Source: Apostichopus japonicus (taxonomy: Eukaryota > Echinodermata > Holothuroidea > Aspidochirotida > Stichopodidae). Taken from it: 64,000 bases of DNA. Below the pieces are notes generated by a model that saw nothing but the letters and a program-made list of their open reading frames with translations, did no database searches and had not been told where the DNA came from. The number at the start of each line of letters is the position of its first letter. Position 1 is the first letter of the stretch. Positions 36,301-51,300 of the stretch are shown here, one piece after another. Where the stretch lies: contig NC_092572.1 of NCBI RefSeq assembly GCF_037975245.1, positions 2,701,501-2,765,500 on the forward strand, written 5' to 3'. A program made the position numbers and the translations under genes.

Positions 36301-39300
36301 CTTGAGGGGGGGGGGGGGGGGGCAAAGGGGGCACTTGGAAATGAAATCAGCAAAAATAGGGTAAGAATTGCTTCAAAATAGATGGACCCCTAGGGGGGCT
36401 TTCAAATATATTCCAATGTGTTTTATTGCTTTACTTAATCTAATCACTGTTAGAAAATGTTGAATGTATGAAAATTGGAAATGTCACAACTGAGGTCCCC
36501 AGGACCACCATTAGGGCTTAGAATATATTCTGAGGAATTTAGTTCCTCTCTCTGACATGTAGTTTTGTTATTTAAACTTCATACGAGAGTGAAAGGAGAG
36601 TAATTCCTCTTTCTGACATGTATCGAAACACAATTCTAGCCAAGGCCAAGACTATGACAATGGTGAAGCTTCTGGGGGATTTGCCGCACTCCTGTACTAC
36701 AGACTACTCCAAGCCAATAACGGCGTACAAAGTAGGAAATAATTCTTACATGTATACAGCTGTAATAATTAAGCAAATAGTCCCTTCTATCGGCAATCAG
36801 TCTGAAAACAATTAATCTGTTTCAAAATAAATCTAATGCACACTCCACTTGAGAGATGATCGTAACAGGTTGTAAATGGCTTCATCTGTCAAATTTGCAG
36901 AAATGGCCAGCCAAAATTGGATGGCAATTGACAAAATAGACACATATGATAGGCACTGATTTAAAGTCTGGAGAGAGACCCCCAGACAGGGACATAACTA
37001 GGTCAATGCCAGTGTATCTGCCCTGGTCTGGCCACAAGTACCAAACCAGAGTAAAGAACTTCCCAGTGGTAACTTGCTTTGAAAATATGTGCAGAACAAG
37101 CTTTCAAATACTTTAATTATTTGATATAATATGTCTTGTAGAATGTTACATCAGGCAACTGCTACTTGGGAACTAACACTTCAAAAAACTTCTAAATCAT
37201 CTTTAGGTGAAGGATGATAACACAAAGCTGTCATCAAGATCATTATCAGTGACCCATTTGCTCTAAAATAATTAGTTTACTCCATAGAGATCATAGCAGT
37301 TTTGTCAAATATATCAGAATTGGCTAACATATGAGGTCTGCCATCACTACATCGATTGATGATCAGATAATAGTTGACCTGCTAAGGTCAAGAGATGCAC
37401 ATTTATAAAGTGACTTCAGCTTACTGCCTGCATTTCATGGTCAGAAGAAAATCACCTTTTAATGGTACTTTGCAGAAAATCTTTAACCTCTTGGTTAGAC
37501 ATCTTGTACAGTGACAGGGTATGGTGAGAAGGAAATACTGCTAAAAGTATGGTTTGCAACAGTACTGAAAGTAGCTTATTTGCAAGTACAATTGAGCCTA
37601 GATTTCATATGCATGTGATTAACTATACACTGTGTCCTTTCACATAATGGAGTGCCAAAACCTAGACTGATCATTATCTTATCATTATCTGAGGACGTCC
37701 CTAAGTCAGAAGAAAGTTTGAGTAATTTTAAGGAAACATTGAATGACCTTTTATGTATATTTTCCTCACTACGAAGTGATAAAAGTTGCCAACACTGATC
37801 AACATTAGGTGCAGCAAACATTTTGAAGATGAATTTCCAAAAGAATCCAAAACTACTTAACACTGTGAACCCTTATAACTTTGGGGTAACATGCAACTGT
37901 CAATATTTCCTTTTGAGATATCATGTTTACAATGTTTTCAAGTTTTCATCTCTGTTGACTTCATATGATGTTTGACTTGCTTAAAAATATGTAGACATTT
38001 AGCGAATCGTAAAAATTGTTCTTTAAGAGACACATATAGTTTTCACATTGTGGCAATGGCTGACCTTAAGTAACCTATGAACTCCACCAAAAACATTAGG
38101 AATCTTGTATGCATTATAGGGAAGCAATATGTAAATATGAGATTTTGTGAAGTTTCCAATCGTGATATATTGTGCTTACCAGTTTTTCAGAGCTTGACCT
38201 AATCATATTAAATGACCTTCGACCTACACCAAATTGTGTAAAATCTTTACACTACATTAAGATATCATACCATGCATATATGAGCTTCTATTTTGTTCAG
38301 GCTCTGGAGATACAGCAGTTTTGAGATTTTTACATTATAACCTCCGCTATCCCAAAATGCCATGACTTCCATCCAAAACAAAAGGGTTCTTGCACTTTTT
38401 ATAGGGAAGCCATATGCAAATATGAGAGCCAATAGTTTCCCATCTGGATATATCAGGTAAACAAGGATTTAGAGTTTTGACCTCTCATGACCTTAATTGA
38501 ACTCCAACCTACACCAAATTTTGCAATCACTTTACACTACATAAGGCTATCATGCATACATGAGCTCCTTTGATGTTTAGGTCGTGGAGATACAGCATTT
38601 TGCCCTCTACTGACCCCACATGACCTTTGACCTCCACCCAAAACAATAGGGTTATTGTACTAATTATGGGGAAGCCATATGCTAAATATGAAAACTGCAG
38701 AGGTTACCCATCTTGATATATCATGTTTACAAGATAGGACATCACACATACGCACCTAGGGGTCTTAAGAAGAAAAAAAAACAATTGGGGGACACCTAGA
38801 TGTCCCCCATCACACACACCAAATTGACTGTATTGGTTACTTGCCTGTCTACGGCAAGCAACCAAAGCCAAACATCCACTGAAGCTGGGATATTAACAAA
38901 ACAAAAATTTTCTCATGAGACCCACTATTAATGGGAATTAAAAGGAAATACTGTCATCAACAGAGAAAGCCACAGGGTGCCATATCCAAGTGTCAAGAGG
39001 TACCAAATAAAACAACTTTCACCTAAGCCTAACCTTGATTGGCAATTGAGACTCATTTAATGGACTGCTGCATCTCTCCTTGCTACACCACTTCCTATAG
39101 CCCCAGACACTTGACACACAATAAGAATTTTGACAGTTAACCAATTAATTATTTGATTGCTAACCATTTACATGGCTAATTATCTGAATAGTTAATGTGC
39201 TGTTGAAAATTGAAGTGTGCTTGTCTCCCTCTGGACATTTTTTGTTATCTTGACAAAATTCTCTCACCAGAAAGTATTCAATGGTGGATTATTAATGCAA

Positions 39301-42300
39301 TGTGGATCTAGCAACATTGCCCTAGCTTGTTACAATGGCAGATTAAATATTATCCTATTATAGTAACATTCATAGCCTAACAACAAGTTTCAAGTTAAAG
39401 TTCATTTTTGACAGTATTTCTCATTACAAAAATTAATGAGACTCAAACCTTTCAGCAATATATAAAACAAATCTATATATTTAATTATTCAGTTTTGTTG
39501 AACGTCATCACAGAATACTGACTTCAAAGTCAACGGTTTGTCTTCCCATCAGTATTCAAGTACCTGAGGAGTTTTGATAAAATTTAAACTGATACTTACG
39601 AAAGGCTCGATCGTCAGCAAGTATTTTCTCAAGGGAAGATATCTAGAAAGAAATGTACATAACATATATTTGTTATTTGTTACTTCACCATTCCAAATCC
39701 TATTTAAAATTTACAACAGAAACATTTGATAAATATCCTTGCTGTGTAATGAATTAGGTGTTACGTAATGAAATGGTTTGGGTGGATACCTTGCAGTAGC
39801 TGTCTTCATAGCTGTTCTTAGAGGACAAGTTATTGTAGATTTCTCGGATCTGACATCTTGCTTATGAAGATGTTTATTTCTTTCATATGTATCTGTAATG
39901 TTATATCTGTCATGGAATTCCTTACCGTTTTGTTACAAGCTAGACTGAGACAGAGAGCAATGATTCATATTTGTTTTTAAATATTGTCACTTTTAAGGAT
40001 TAATCTAAGCATAACATCAAAATCCTCAGATTTCATGATGTATGAAGTACAGCAAGCAAAAGAAAACTCAATAGAGAACGTTAACACTGGCCATGATTCC
40101 TTAGCATGTTCATTCAAATTATTCCTAGAATTATTCAGTACTTGATCAACTTGTACCCACCTGCTGCTGCCTGTCCTCAAGTCGTTTTTCAAGGCCATTG
40201 TTGTCTGCCTCTTTCACTGCCAGTTCCTTCTCAATCTTACTAACTAGTAAACAAATATGAAATATGAATATCTCTTGCATAAGCATCAGCAGTTGAAGTT
40301 AGCAGTTGAGAACATCTATGACTTCACAGTTATAAAAGACATTCTGTACGACTAAACTGTAAAGGAGAAACACTCCTAGGGGAATGATGGAGATGCTTAT
40401 GGAGAAGGCTGCTCTAAAATTACCTTGCAAATTGCAGTTTTGAGTGAACTGAGTAGTTCTGAAACACTAACAACATCGACAATAACAGCTACGTCTATGA
40501 ATTGTTAACTTGGACTTTTAACTTTTTGTCACTCAGTCTTCTTGAGTATCTGCCTGTGGTACAATTATCCTGGATCCCATACATGGAATGATCCTACCAC
40601 AACTAAGTACATCTATCACAACAGTTAAAACCACATGCATTGTCAATGTTTAAGCTAAGAACATACCTAATTCAATATGCAAAGACACAGTTTTTGTTTG
40701 AAAAACATGATTAAGGACAGGAAAATACTAGAAAATCTTGCTTAAATGAGCAATTGCCTGCAGGGAAGGTTAGAAGTTTTGCTTACAACTACAACCATTC
40801 TGTTAATCTCATTACTGGATATGCATGTTCTACCATTGATGAGCTAGACCCAACAAACACTGATGATAATATGTGTCTCTGAGAATATGAATTGACATAT
40901 GTATAAATGGGTTGTGAGCTGCATATTCGTTCGTACTTGTTAACAACTCTTGAATCTGATTGGTCTGTCATCATCAGCTGACCAAGCATCTAACCTATGG
41001 ATAATGCATGGTAAACTCACCGGCAGATTAATATAAGTTTTAAAAAAAAGAAGTATCTTGGCAAGCTTAATCCCAATCCCGGCTAGCTGCCTAAGCTAAT
41101 TAATGTAAACAAATCACAAACCTTCTGTGAACCAATCAGATTAAGTATGGTATGACAATTAGCCCTAGCTTTAAACCTTGACCAAATGAGGACCAGAATT
41201 TCCCAGAAAGCTGGTATTCAGTCTGAAATATACTACTCGTAGGGTGAGAGCAACAACAATAACCTCATTGGCATTAATGTCATTAATATTATGGCATTAG
41301 CCTTAGTCTATCACACTGAGGTTTAAGTCTTACTCTAAGTGACTGGTCTTATGGAGATTGACTTTGCAAAAATCTTGGACAGAACTGAAGTGTAGAGTTA
41401 TAGACATTTTATGTGGTGTATGACACTGTTCATGATTAATCATGTTGGGTTGCGGGAATTCTCTGGTAGTGAAAACTGATTTCCGTAATCGTTTCTGATC
41501 ACTAAATTCCAGAGACAGATGGTAAGCCCAGGGTATACAGTGCGTACATTGCAGCAACATAAGCGAGAATGCAGTATGCCCACATGCACAGTATACACGT
41601 TGTACTCCAGCTAGCTAGCTAGCGAGGTAGAAAGCAAGAGTGGTTGCAGCCGCCAGGGTCTGTAGTGTACGAAGTATAAGATACTTATAACCATTCGTGT
41701 AACTGTACAGATGTAAAGGGGTAGGCATACAGCAAAAGTGTAGGATTTTCCGCTCATTACGAAACGTACCGAATAATATATTTCTTACATTGTTTCTAAT
41801 ATGAATGGAAAGCAATACCAACATGCTGCAATAACTTTTTTAGGGCAGATTCTGATTTTAAAGAATTAGACTTCCCAAGCTTTGTTGGACGTGTTGAACA
41901 CTTACAGCAAATAAGCTAGTCGTCCGTCTGACAACCTAAGAAGGGTTTTAGGTTGTCAGACATGATTTTTGGTTGTCTCGGACTATCGGATAACCACTAA
42001 ATTTGAGCCCTGCTCTGAGATGAATAATTTTTTATTGAGTGGGGTACATATAACACTATCACTGGACGCACTCAGCCCATGGCATTATGCATTGCTTGAT
42101 CTATAACCCCATTGGTGCATTATCCTGCAATAAATGCATGTTAGACAGCTGATTAACCCCAAGCTCATCAATGTGATGGGACTGAGAAGATTTCATCTTG
42201 GTGACGATAGATACAAGCAAGCAATAATAGGAATAAGGTATGAGTCTGAACTTTCAACAATCAGTGATTTGAACACACAGTCTATAAACAACTCATGGTA

Positions 42301-45300
42301 GTACAAAAGCTATTCTACATTGTCTACATAGCCTGATAATAAGATTACCAATGCATGAGATAGCAAGTAACATAGCTGATTACACTAGTACGACAATGGG
42401 TCTATATGCCCTAAGTTACGCATAAAACCTTACTTTTCTCGTTTTGCTCTTCTAGTTTATTCTTCATTTCTGTCTCCTAAGGGTGAAGAAAAAGAATCAT
42501 CAAAAAAAGATTCATTGAAGCCATCAATTGTATTATGCCAATTATAATTAACAAAACAGTTCATTAATACTGCTTCTAATGTGTGTTAAACAATACTTGT
42601 CATTCATATCAATTGATGAAAAGTCATCACAAGGCTGTGTCTGTAGAGGTGAAGCCCAACACAGCTCACATTGTACTGTTATTTTGTATCTTGCAAGATG
42701 CTCTCTTTATGATCAGACTCCTCAAGCCTCCTCCTAAAAACAACAACAAGCAAGCAGATATGGTAGGGCATTCATGTTTCAAATATTGATAGAAACCACT
42801 TTAATATTACAGCATGAAGACAATTTACTTGTACTGAAAGAAGCCAAATACTCAAAGAAAATGTCTATTGGAAACACCCTCAACCCTCAACCCATGATCA
42901 CAATTCACTGACAACTTCAAGTTTGTGTAATTTAATGGTTAAAGTTTAATACACACCTGTGTCTTCTTCTGCTCCAGTTGTTCTTTCAGATTACTCAGTT
43001 CTTCATCTCTTGCTGTCAATTCTGTTTGACTGTTATTAACTGTTGAAAGAAATAGAAATGTACAACCAAATCAGTGTAGCATATTGCTTCTTTATCTTAA
43101 ATGAGTATAGCAAGCATTATCTACCAATTGCTGTAGTTGGCAGTACATTATCTGTGTCTGCTTTAAAAGAGAATCAAATTCAGCCATTATCACTGACCCA
43201 AACAATGCAGACACTTATCAATTACAATATCACCAAACAGCTTAGAATACATTCATGTGTTGAGCTTAGCATTCTCAATATTCACACTGTATAGAAAGCT
43301 CTTTCTTAACAGAAACTTGATATATGGAGATGGGACTGAGAAGATTTCATCTGACATGTAATGGCCATGAGCAAGCACATCTAGAATTAGGAATATAGTA
43401 TTAGATTGAACTTTCAACAAGCAGTGATGTGAACACACAGTCTATATACAAATCCTTATAGTACAAAAGCTATTTTACATTGCTTATAATAGACTGATAA
43501 TAAGATTACCAATGTATGAGATAGCAAGTAACATCGCTGATAACACTAGTACAACAATGGGTCTATATGCCCTAAGTTACTCATAAAATCTTACTATTCT
43601 CGTTTTGCTCTTCTAGTTTATTCTTCATTTCTGTCTCCTACAGGTGAAGTAAAAGAATCATCAAACAAAAGATTCATTGAAGCCATCAATTGTATTATGA
43701 CATTTATAATTAACAACACAGTTCATTAACACTGCTTCTAGTGTGTTTAACAATACTTTTCATATCAATTGATGAAAAAACATCACAAGAATGTGTCTGT
43801 AGAGATGAAGCCCAACACAGCTCACATTGTACTGTTATTTTGTATCTTGCAAGATGCTCTCTTTATGATCAGCCTCCTCAAGCCTCCTCCAAAAAACAAC
43901 AACAAGCAAGCAGATATGGTAGGGCACTCATGTTTTAAATATTGATGGAAACCACTTTAATATTACAGCATGAAGCCAATTTACTTGTACTGAAAGAAGG
44001 CAAATCTTCAAAGAAAAATTCTATTGGAATCACCCTCAACCCATGATCACAATTCACTGGCAACTTCAAGTTTGTGGAATTTAATGATTAAAGTTTAATA
44101 CACACCTGTGTGTCCTTCTGCTCCAGTTGTTCTTTAAGATTACTCACTTCTCTCTCTCTTTCTGTCAATTCTGTTTGAATGGTATTTACTGTTGAAAGAA
44201 ATAGAAATGTACAACCAACTGTATCATATTGCTTCTTTATTCTAAATGAGTATAGCAAGCAATAACTACAAATTGCTGTAGTTGGAAGTACATTATCTGT
44301 GTCTGCTTTAGAAGAGAATCAAATTCAGCCATGATCATTGACCCAAACAATGCAGACACTTATCAATAACGATATCACCAAACAGCTTAGAATACATGTG
44401 TTGAGCTTAGCCTTCTCTTTATTCACACTGTATAGGAAGCTCTTTCTTAACAGAAAATTGATATATGGAGATGGGACTGAGAAGATTTCATCTGACATGT
44501 AATGGCCATGAGCAAGCACATCTAGCATTAGGAATATAGTATTAGATTGAACTTTCAACAAGCAGTGATGTGAACAAACAGTCTATACAACTCATGGTAG
44601 TACAAAAGCTATTTTACATTGCTTATAATAGCCTGATAATAAGATTACCAATGTATGAGATAGCAAGTAACATAGCTGATTACACTAGTACAACAATGGG
44701 TCTATATGCCCTAACTTACTCATAAAATCTTACTTTTCTCGTTTTGCTCTGCTAGTTTATTCTTCATTTCGGTCTCCTAAGGGTGAAGTAAAAGAATCAT
44801 CAAACAAAAGATTCTTTTAAGCCATCAATTGTATTATGACATTTATAGTTAACAACACAGTTCATTAACACTGCTTCTAGTGTGTGTTAAACAATACTTT
44901 TCATATCAATTGATGAAAAAACATCACAAGAATGTGTCTGCAGAGGTGAAGCCCAACACAGCTCACATTGTACTGTTATTTTGTATCTTGCAAGATGCTC
45001 ACTAAATGATCAGCCTCCTCAAGCCTCCTCCTCCTAAGAACGACAACAAGCAATCAGATATGGTAGGGCACTCATGTTTCAAATATTGATAGAATCCACT
45101 TTAATCTGACAGCATGAAGACAATTTTCTTGTACTGAAAGAAGGCAAATCCTCAAATAACATTTCTATTGGAAACACCCTCAACCAATGATCACAATTCA
45201 CTGCAACTTCAAGTTTGTGTAATTTAATGATTAAAGTTTAATACACACCTGTGTGTCCTTCTGCTCCAGTTGTTCTTTAAGATTACTCACTTCTCTCTCT

Positions 45301-48300
45301 CTTTCTGTCAATTCTGTTTGAATGGTATTTACTGTTGAAAGAAATAGAAATGTACAACCAACTGTATCATATTGCTTCTTTATTCTAAATGAGTATAGCA
45401 AGCAATAACTACAAATTACTGTAGTTGGAAGTACATTATCTGTGTCTGCTTTAGAAGAGAATCAAATTCAGCCATGATCATTGACCCAAACAATGCAGAC
45501 ACTTATCAATAACGATATCACCAAACAGCTTAGAATACATTCATGTGTTGAGCTTAGCCTTCTCATTATTCACACTGTACAGGAAGCTCTTTCTTAACAG
45601 AAAATTGATATATGGAGATGGGACTGAGAAGATTTCATCTGACATGTAATGGCCATGAGCAAGCACATCTAGCATTAGGAATATAGTATTAGATTGAACT
45701 TTCAACAAGCAGTGATGTGAACAAACAGTCTATACAACTCATGGTAGTACAAAAGCTATTCTACTTTGCTTATAATAGCCTGATAATAAGCTTACCAATG
45801 TATGAGATAGCAAGTAACATAGCTGATTACACTAGTACAACAAGTTACGCATAACATCTTACTTTTCTGGTTTTGCTCTTCTAGTTTATTCTTCATTTCT
45901 GTCTCCTAAGGGTGAAGAAAAAGAATCATCAAAAAAAAGATTCATTTAAGCCATCAATTGTATTTTGACATTTATAATTAACAACACAGTTCATTAACAC
46001 TGCTTCTAGGTTGTGCTAAACAATACTTTTCATATCAAATGATAAAAAACATCACAAGGCTGTGTCTGTAGAGATGAAGCCCAACACAGCTCACATTGTA
46101 CTGTTATTTTGTATCTTGCAAGATGCTCACTAAATGATCAGCCTCCTCAAGCCTCCTCCTGCTAAGAACGACAACAAGCAATCTGATATGGTAGGGTACT
46201 CATGTTTCAAATATTAATAGAATCCACTTTTATCTTACAGCATGAAGACAATTTTCTTGTACTGAAAGAAGGGAAATCCTCAAATAACATTTCAATTGGA
46301 ATCACCCTCAACACATGATCACAATTCACTGGCAACTTCAAGTTTGTGTAATTTAATGATTAAAGTTTAATACACACCTGTGTCTCCTTCTGCTCCAGTT
46401 GTTCTTTAAGATTACTCACTTCTCTCTCTCTTTCTGTCAATTCTGTTTGAATGGTATTTACTGTTGAAAGAAATAGAAATGTACAAGCAACTGTATCATA
46501 TTGCTTCTTTATTCTAAATGAGTATAGCAAGCAATAACTACAAATTGCTGTAGTTGGCAGTACATTATCTGTGTCTGCTTTAAAAGAGAATTACATTTAG
46601 CCATTTTCACTGACCCAAACAATGCAGATGCTTATCAATAACAATATCACCAAACAGCCTAAAATACATTCATCTGTTGAGCTTAGCCTTCTATTTATTC
46701 ACACTGTATAGGAAGCTCTTTCTTAACAGAAACTTGATATATGGAGATGGGACTGAGAATATTTCATCTGACATGTAATGGCCATGAGCAAGCACATCTA
46801 GCATTAGGAATATAGTATTAGACTGAACTTTCAACAAGCAGTGATGTGAACAAACAGTCTATACAACTCATGGTAGTACAAAAGCTATTCTACTTTGCTT
46901 ATAATAGCCTGATAATAAGATTACCAATGTATGAGATAGCAAGTAACATAGCTGATTACACTAGTACAACAATGGGTCTATATGGCCTAAGTTACTCATA
47001 AAATCTTACTTTTCTGGTTTTGCTCTTCTAGTTTATTCTTCATTTCTGTCTCCTACCGGTGAAATAAAAGAATCATCAAACAAAAGATTCATTAAAGCCA
47101 TCAATTGTATTATGACATTTATAGTTAACAACACAGTTCATTAACACTGCTTCTAGTGTGTGTTTAACAATACTTTTCATATCAAATGATAAAAAACATC
47201 ACAAGGCTGTGTCTGTAGAGGTGAAGCCCAACACAGCTCACATTGTACTGTTATTTTGTATCTTGCAAGATGCTCTCTATATGATCAGCCTCCTCAAGCC
47301 TCCTCCTAAAATCGACAACAAGCAAGCAGATATGGTAGGGCACTCATGTTTTAAATATTGATAGAAACCACTTTAATCTTACAGCATGAAGACAATTTAC
47401 ATGTACTGAAAAAAGGCAAATCCTCAAAGAAAATTTCAATTGGAATCACCCTCAACCCATGATCACAATTCACTGCAACTTCAAGTGTGAGGAATTTAAT
47501 GTATAAAGCTTTAATTCATACCTGTTTCTCCTTCTGCTCCAATTGAACTGTAAGAGAACTCACTTCTTCATTTCTTTGTGTCAATTCTGTTTGCCTGTTA
47601 TTTACTGTTGAAAGAAATAGAAATGTACAACCGACTCAGTGTAGCATATAGCTTCTTTATTTTAAATGAGTATAGCGAGCATGATATACCAATTGCTGTA
47701 GTTGGAAGTACATTCTCTGTGTCTGCATTAAAAGAGAATCAAATTCAGCTCTTATCACTGACCCAAACAATGCAGACACTTATCAATAACAATATCACCA
47801 AACAGCTTAGAATACATTCATTTATTGAGCTTAGCCTTCTCATTATTCACACTGTACAGGATGCTCTATCTTAACAGAAAAGTTGATAAACTGTTTACTT
47901 TTTTAGAAACAATTCACCTTGATTATATTTGTGGATGCTTCTCACCCTTTTCTTAGCATCTTCTTGGTTATAAACAGAAATTCACAGTCCAGAAAGGGAT
48001 TTTCACATTTTAACGGTTATTCAAGTCTATGTAGGACTTGTTAGTTCTGCCTACTTTAGAAGTATTGTTACTTTACACTAGAAACAGTCTGTAATGCCAA
48101 TTTGGTAAGTCACATCTACAGCAGTTCTTAGTATACATCTTCTGAATATCAATGTTTTTGGTGTACCAGCTAGGTGTTAAAATTACATGTCATTTTTCAG
48201 TTTCTTGATGACACTGTCAACTACAGTACCCTGTAATCTCAGATTTATAAACAAATGACTTACATGTTGCCTCCAGTGTAGCAATTTTTTCCTCCTAAAC

Positions 48301-51300
48301 ATGGGAGAAAAATAATTTGAATATTAAATTCATAGAGTGCTAAAAATCAAAATAACAATAAGATCATTTTAGTTAAGAAGCTATTTCCATGCTGTTTTAA
48401 ACATAGCATGACAAACCACATGGAATAAATAATGCCATTACCAAAATCAGTCTCATTAAATGCCGTATACCTAAGAAAGTAGTCTGTATTATGCCACCTC
48501 TAGTACACATATTAGGTAGATAAAAAAGTTTACAAGGTTTTACACTTTAGATCTAAAATGATCTTTATTAACTACCACCACAAGCAATGACATTAATTCC
48601 ACTGGGATGCATCCACATACCCACTATGAGTCCTGTTCAAGTTGCCTTCCTTTAGATACTCTGTTTACATTCTTTACTGACCTAAATGCCCATCAACCTC
48701 CACAAACAAACTACTTCTAGTGCTTAACATGGAGCACTATTCTGCATACTGTACCTCAGATGAAAATACTAATTCCCTTCATGAGAGACACACACATTAA
48801 AATATTGCTAATGTTACCATTGTCAATGAACCAAAACCCTTTGGACAGACTGCAGAAATTTTATTTGAAGTCTTCTTGGCTGTTCGAAGGAAAATAGTCG
48901 ATGCATGCTGTTTTAAAGTTTAATTTGTTTTCCACTTGAGAGAAGTGAGAGCATTTATCTAGCTCTGATTACAGTTTTTCTTAAATACTGACCAGATCAG
49001 AAATCTGCTTGTCTTTTGTGCCAATAAGTGTCATTTCTTCGGGTTTTGCAGCTGTGTGTTTAAAGAAAACATGATTGCAGAATGAAATTTCTAAATGGTA
49101 TTAAGTAACGCTACACCAACCTCCTTACTACTTATTCAAATAGCCGATCAAGTCTTAAGTATAATTACTTTGCCTCCAGCTAATGAAATTAGAATACTAT
49201 TTATTAATTATTAATAATTTATTATTTATTAATTTTACTACAAATAAGCACAAACCATCTACACTGGCTCCCTTTCATTACTGGTATCTAATTGAGCCAA
49301 CAATTCTAATATAAAACTAAGATATCACATGAATTCATGCGCTACTGCAGTCTTGTTATAATACTGCTATTCATGAAGCACCAGATTTTGTACAGAGTAC
49401 TGGGGACTATAACAAACTTATAGCTACTGTAGTTTAAACTATGGCTTGTAACATAATATGAACTTGGATTTCATTGGTAATAGCCAAATTGCTGTAGTTA
49501 AAAGTAAATTCTCAGTGTCTGCTTTAAAAGAGAATCAATTTCAGCCATTATCACTGACCCAAACAATGCAGACACTTATCAATAACAATATCACCAAACA
49601 GCTTAGAATACATTCATGTGTTGAGCTTAGCCTTCTCATTATTCACATTGTACAGGATGCTCTTTCTTAAGGGAAATCTTGATATATTGTTTACTTTTAA
49701 GAATCTTGGTTATAAACAGAAATTCACAGTCCAGTCAGGGATTTTCACATTTTAATGGCTATTCAAGTCTATGTAGGACTTGTTAGTTCTGCCTATTTTA
49801 GAAGTATTGTTACTTTACACTAGACACAGTCTGTAATGCCTACAGTATAGTATTAGGTAAATCACATCTACAGCAGTTATAAGTATAGATCTTCCGAGTA
49901 TGAAGTCTATGTATAGGACTTGTTACTTCTGCCTACTCATCAAGTTTGTTGACGATACGTACTGCCATGATTGGCTTATGGTAATAGTGATGAAGCTTAC
50001 TTACGTCAAATTCAGTCTTTTGTGAACTACTGTGATCTTAACTTCCTCCAATTAAATGTTGCTAAGACCAAATAAATGATTATTGATTTTTGTCACAATA
50101 CTAATCCTCCACCCCCTGTTGTTGTCAAAGGAAGTGTAGTTGATCGTGTTATGTCATATAAGTATCTTGGGGTAGTGCTGTATGATCACTTGGCATGGGG
50201 AGATCATATTGATATATTGGTTAAAAAGTTGAATTCTAGATTGTACTGCCACCGTTAGATGTCAAATTTTGATCTTCATCATGACATCCTTGAAATGTTT
50301 TATAATTGTACCATTAGCGGGGTTTGACGTTATTGCTTGATTTGCTGGGGTGGGAATGTAAACAAACATGAAAAAGATCGTATTAACAGCATCATTAAGA
50401 AAGCGGAGAGAGTAGTCGGGGAACCCTTGCCTTCCATTGACTCGGTCCAAACTGGACGCGGTATGGAAGGACCATACACACCCTCTCTATGAGCTACTTC
50501 ATAATAGTCAGATGTCCAAAGGCAGTGGCAGGTTGAGACTTCAGTGTCTCAAAACCAATAGATACAGAGATTCTTTCATACCCTGTGCAATTAAGCTTTT
50601 CAATGAGGTTTTGTTACGTTGACTTTCATATATTGACTTTTTCTAATTATTCTAACTGTCTTATTGTACAATATACACATCTATTTTTGTAACATTTTCA
50701 CTGTTTTATGAGCAAGTGCCTGAATTTCCCTTTGGGATCAATAAGGTTTTAATTATCTTATCTTACCTTATTCTTATCTTACTTGTTAGTCAAATGAGGT
50801 TACTATTGCTAGGTTAATAATTGATGCGAGAATTAGTAGTATGCCCAATTAGAATTCACAGTGTAATGAAAAGGAAATTGTTGAGTGTGATATCAGTGTA
50901 GATCACATAGTGTCACAATATTGAGAGACAGGTTTTCTAGTTGCAACAATGTTGAGTTCTTCTTGCCCAAATCCAACCAATTCCTTCCTGATGGTGAGCA
51001 TATTTACAACATAATTCTCCATCAAGTATCCCTTGTTATCATTAGTTCTTCTAGCCCCCACCCAAAAATTCCTTCCAGAGGGGGAGCATATTAACAACAT
51101 AATTCTCCATCAAGTATCCCTTGTTTATATTAGTTCTTCTTGCCCCCACACAACCAATTCCTTCCAGAGGGTGAGCATATTAACAACATAATTCTCCATC
51201 AAATACACCTTGTTAACATTTTGGTAGTCAGTAGCCAATGTAATTTGAAACAGATTTTTAATATCCTGCGAAAAGTGTCTTGGAACACAAACATCAATAA

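Larger units (their letters stand above)
42400..47900 (-). repeat. Five tandem exon-pair units of about 1.14 kb
   Basis: A exons start at 42957, 44106, 45249, 46378 and 47522 (spacings 1149, 1143, 1129, 1144). Each unit carries one A exon, one B exon and both introns. Intron blocks such as GATGGGACTGAGAAGATTTC and CAACACAGCTCACATTG recur in nearly every unit at high identity, so duplication is recent. Confidence 0.92.
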
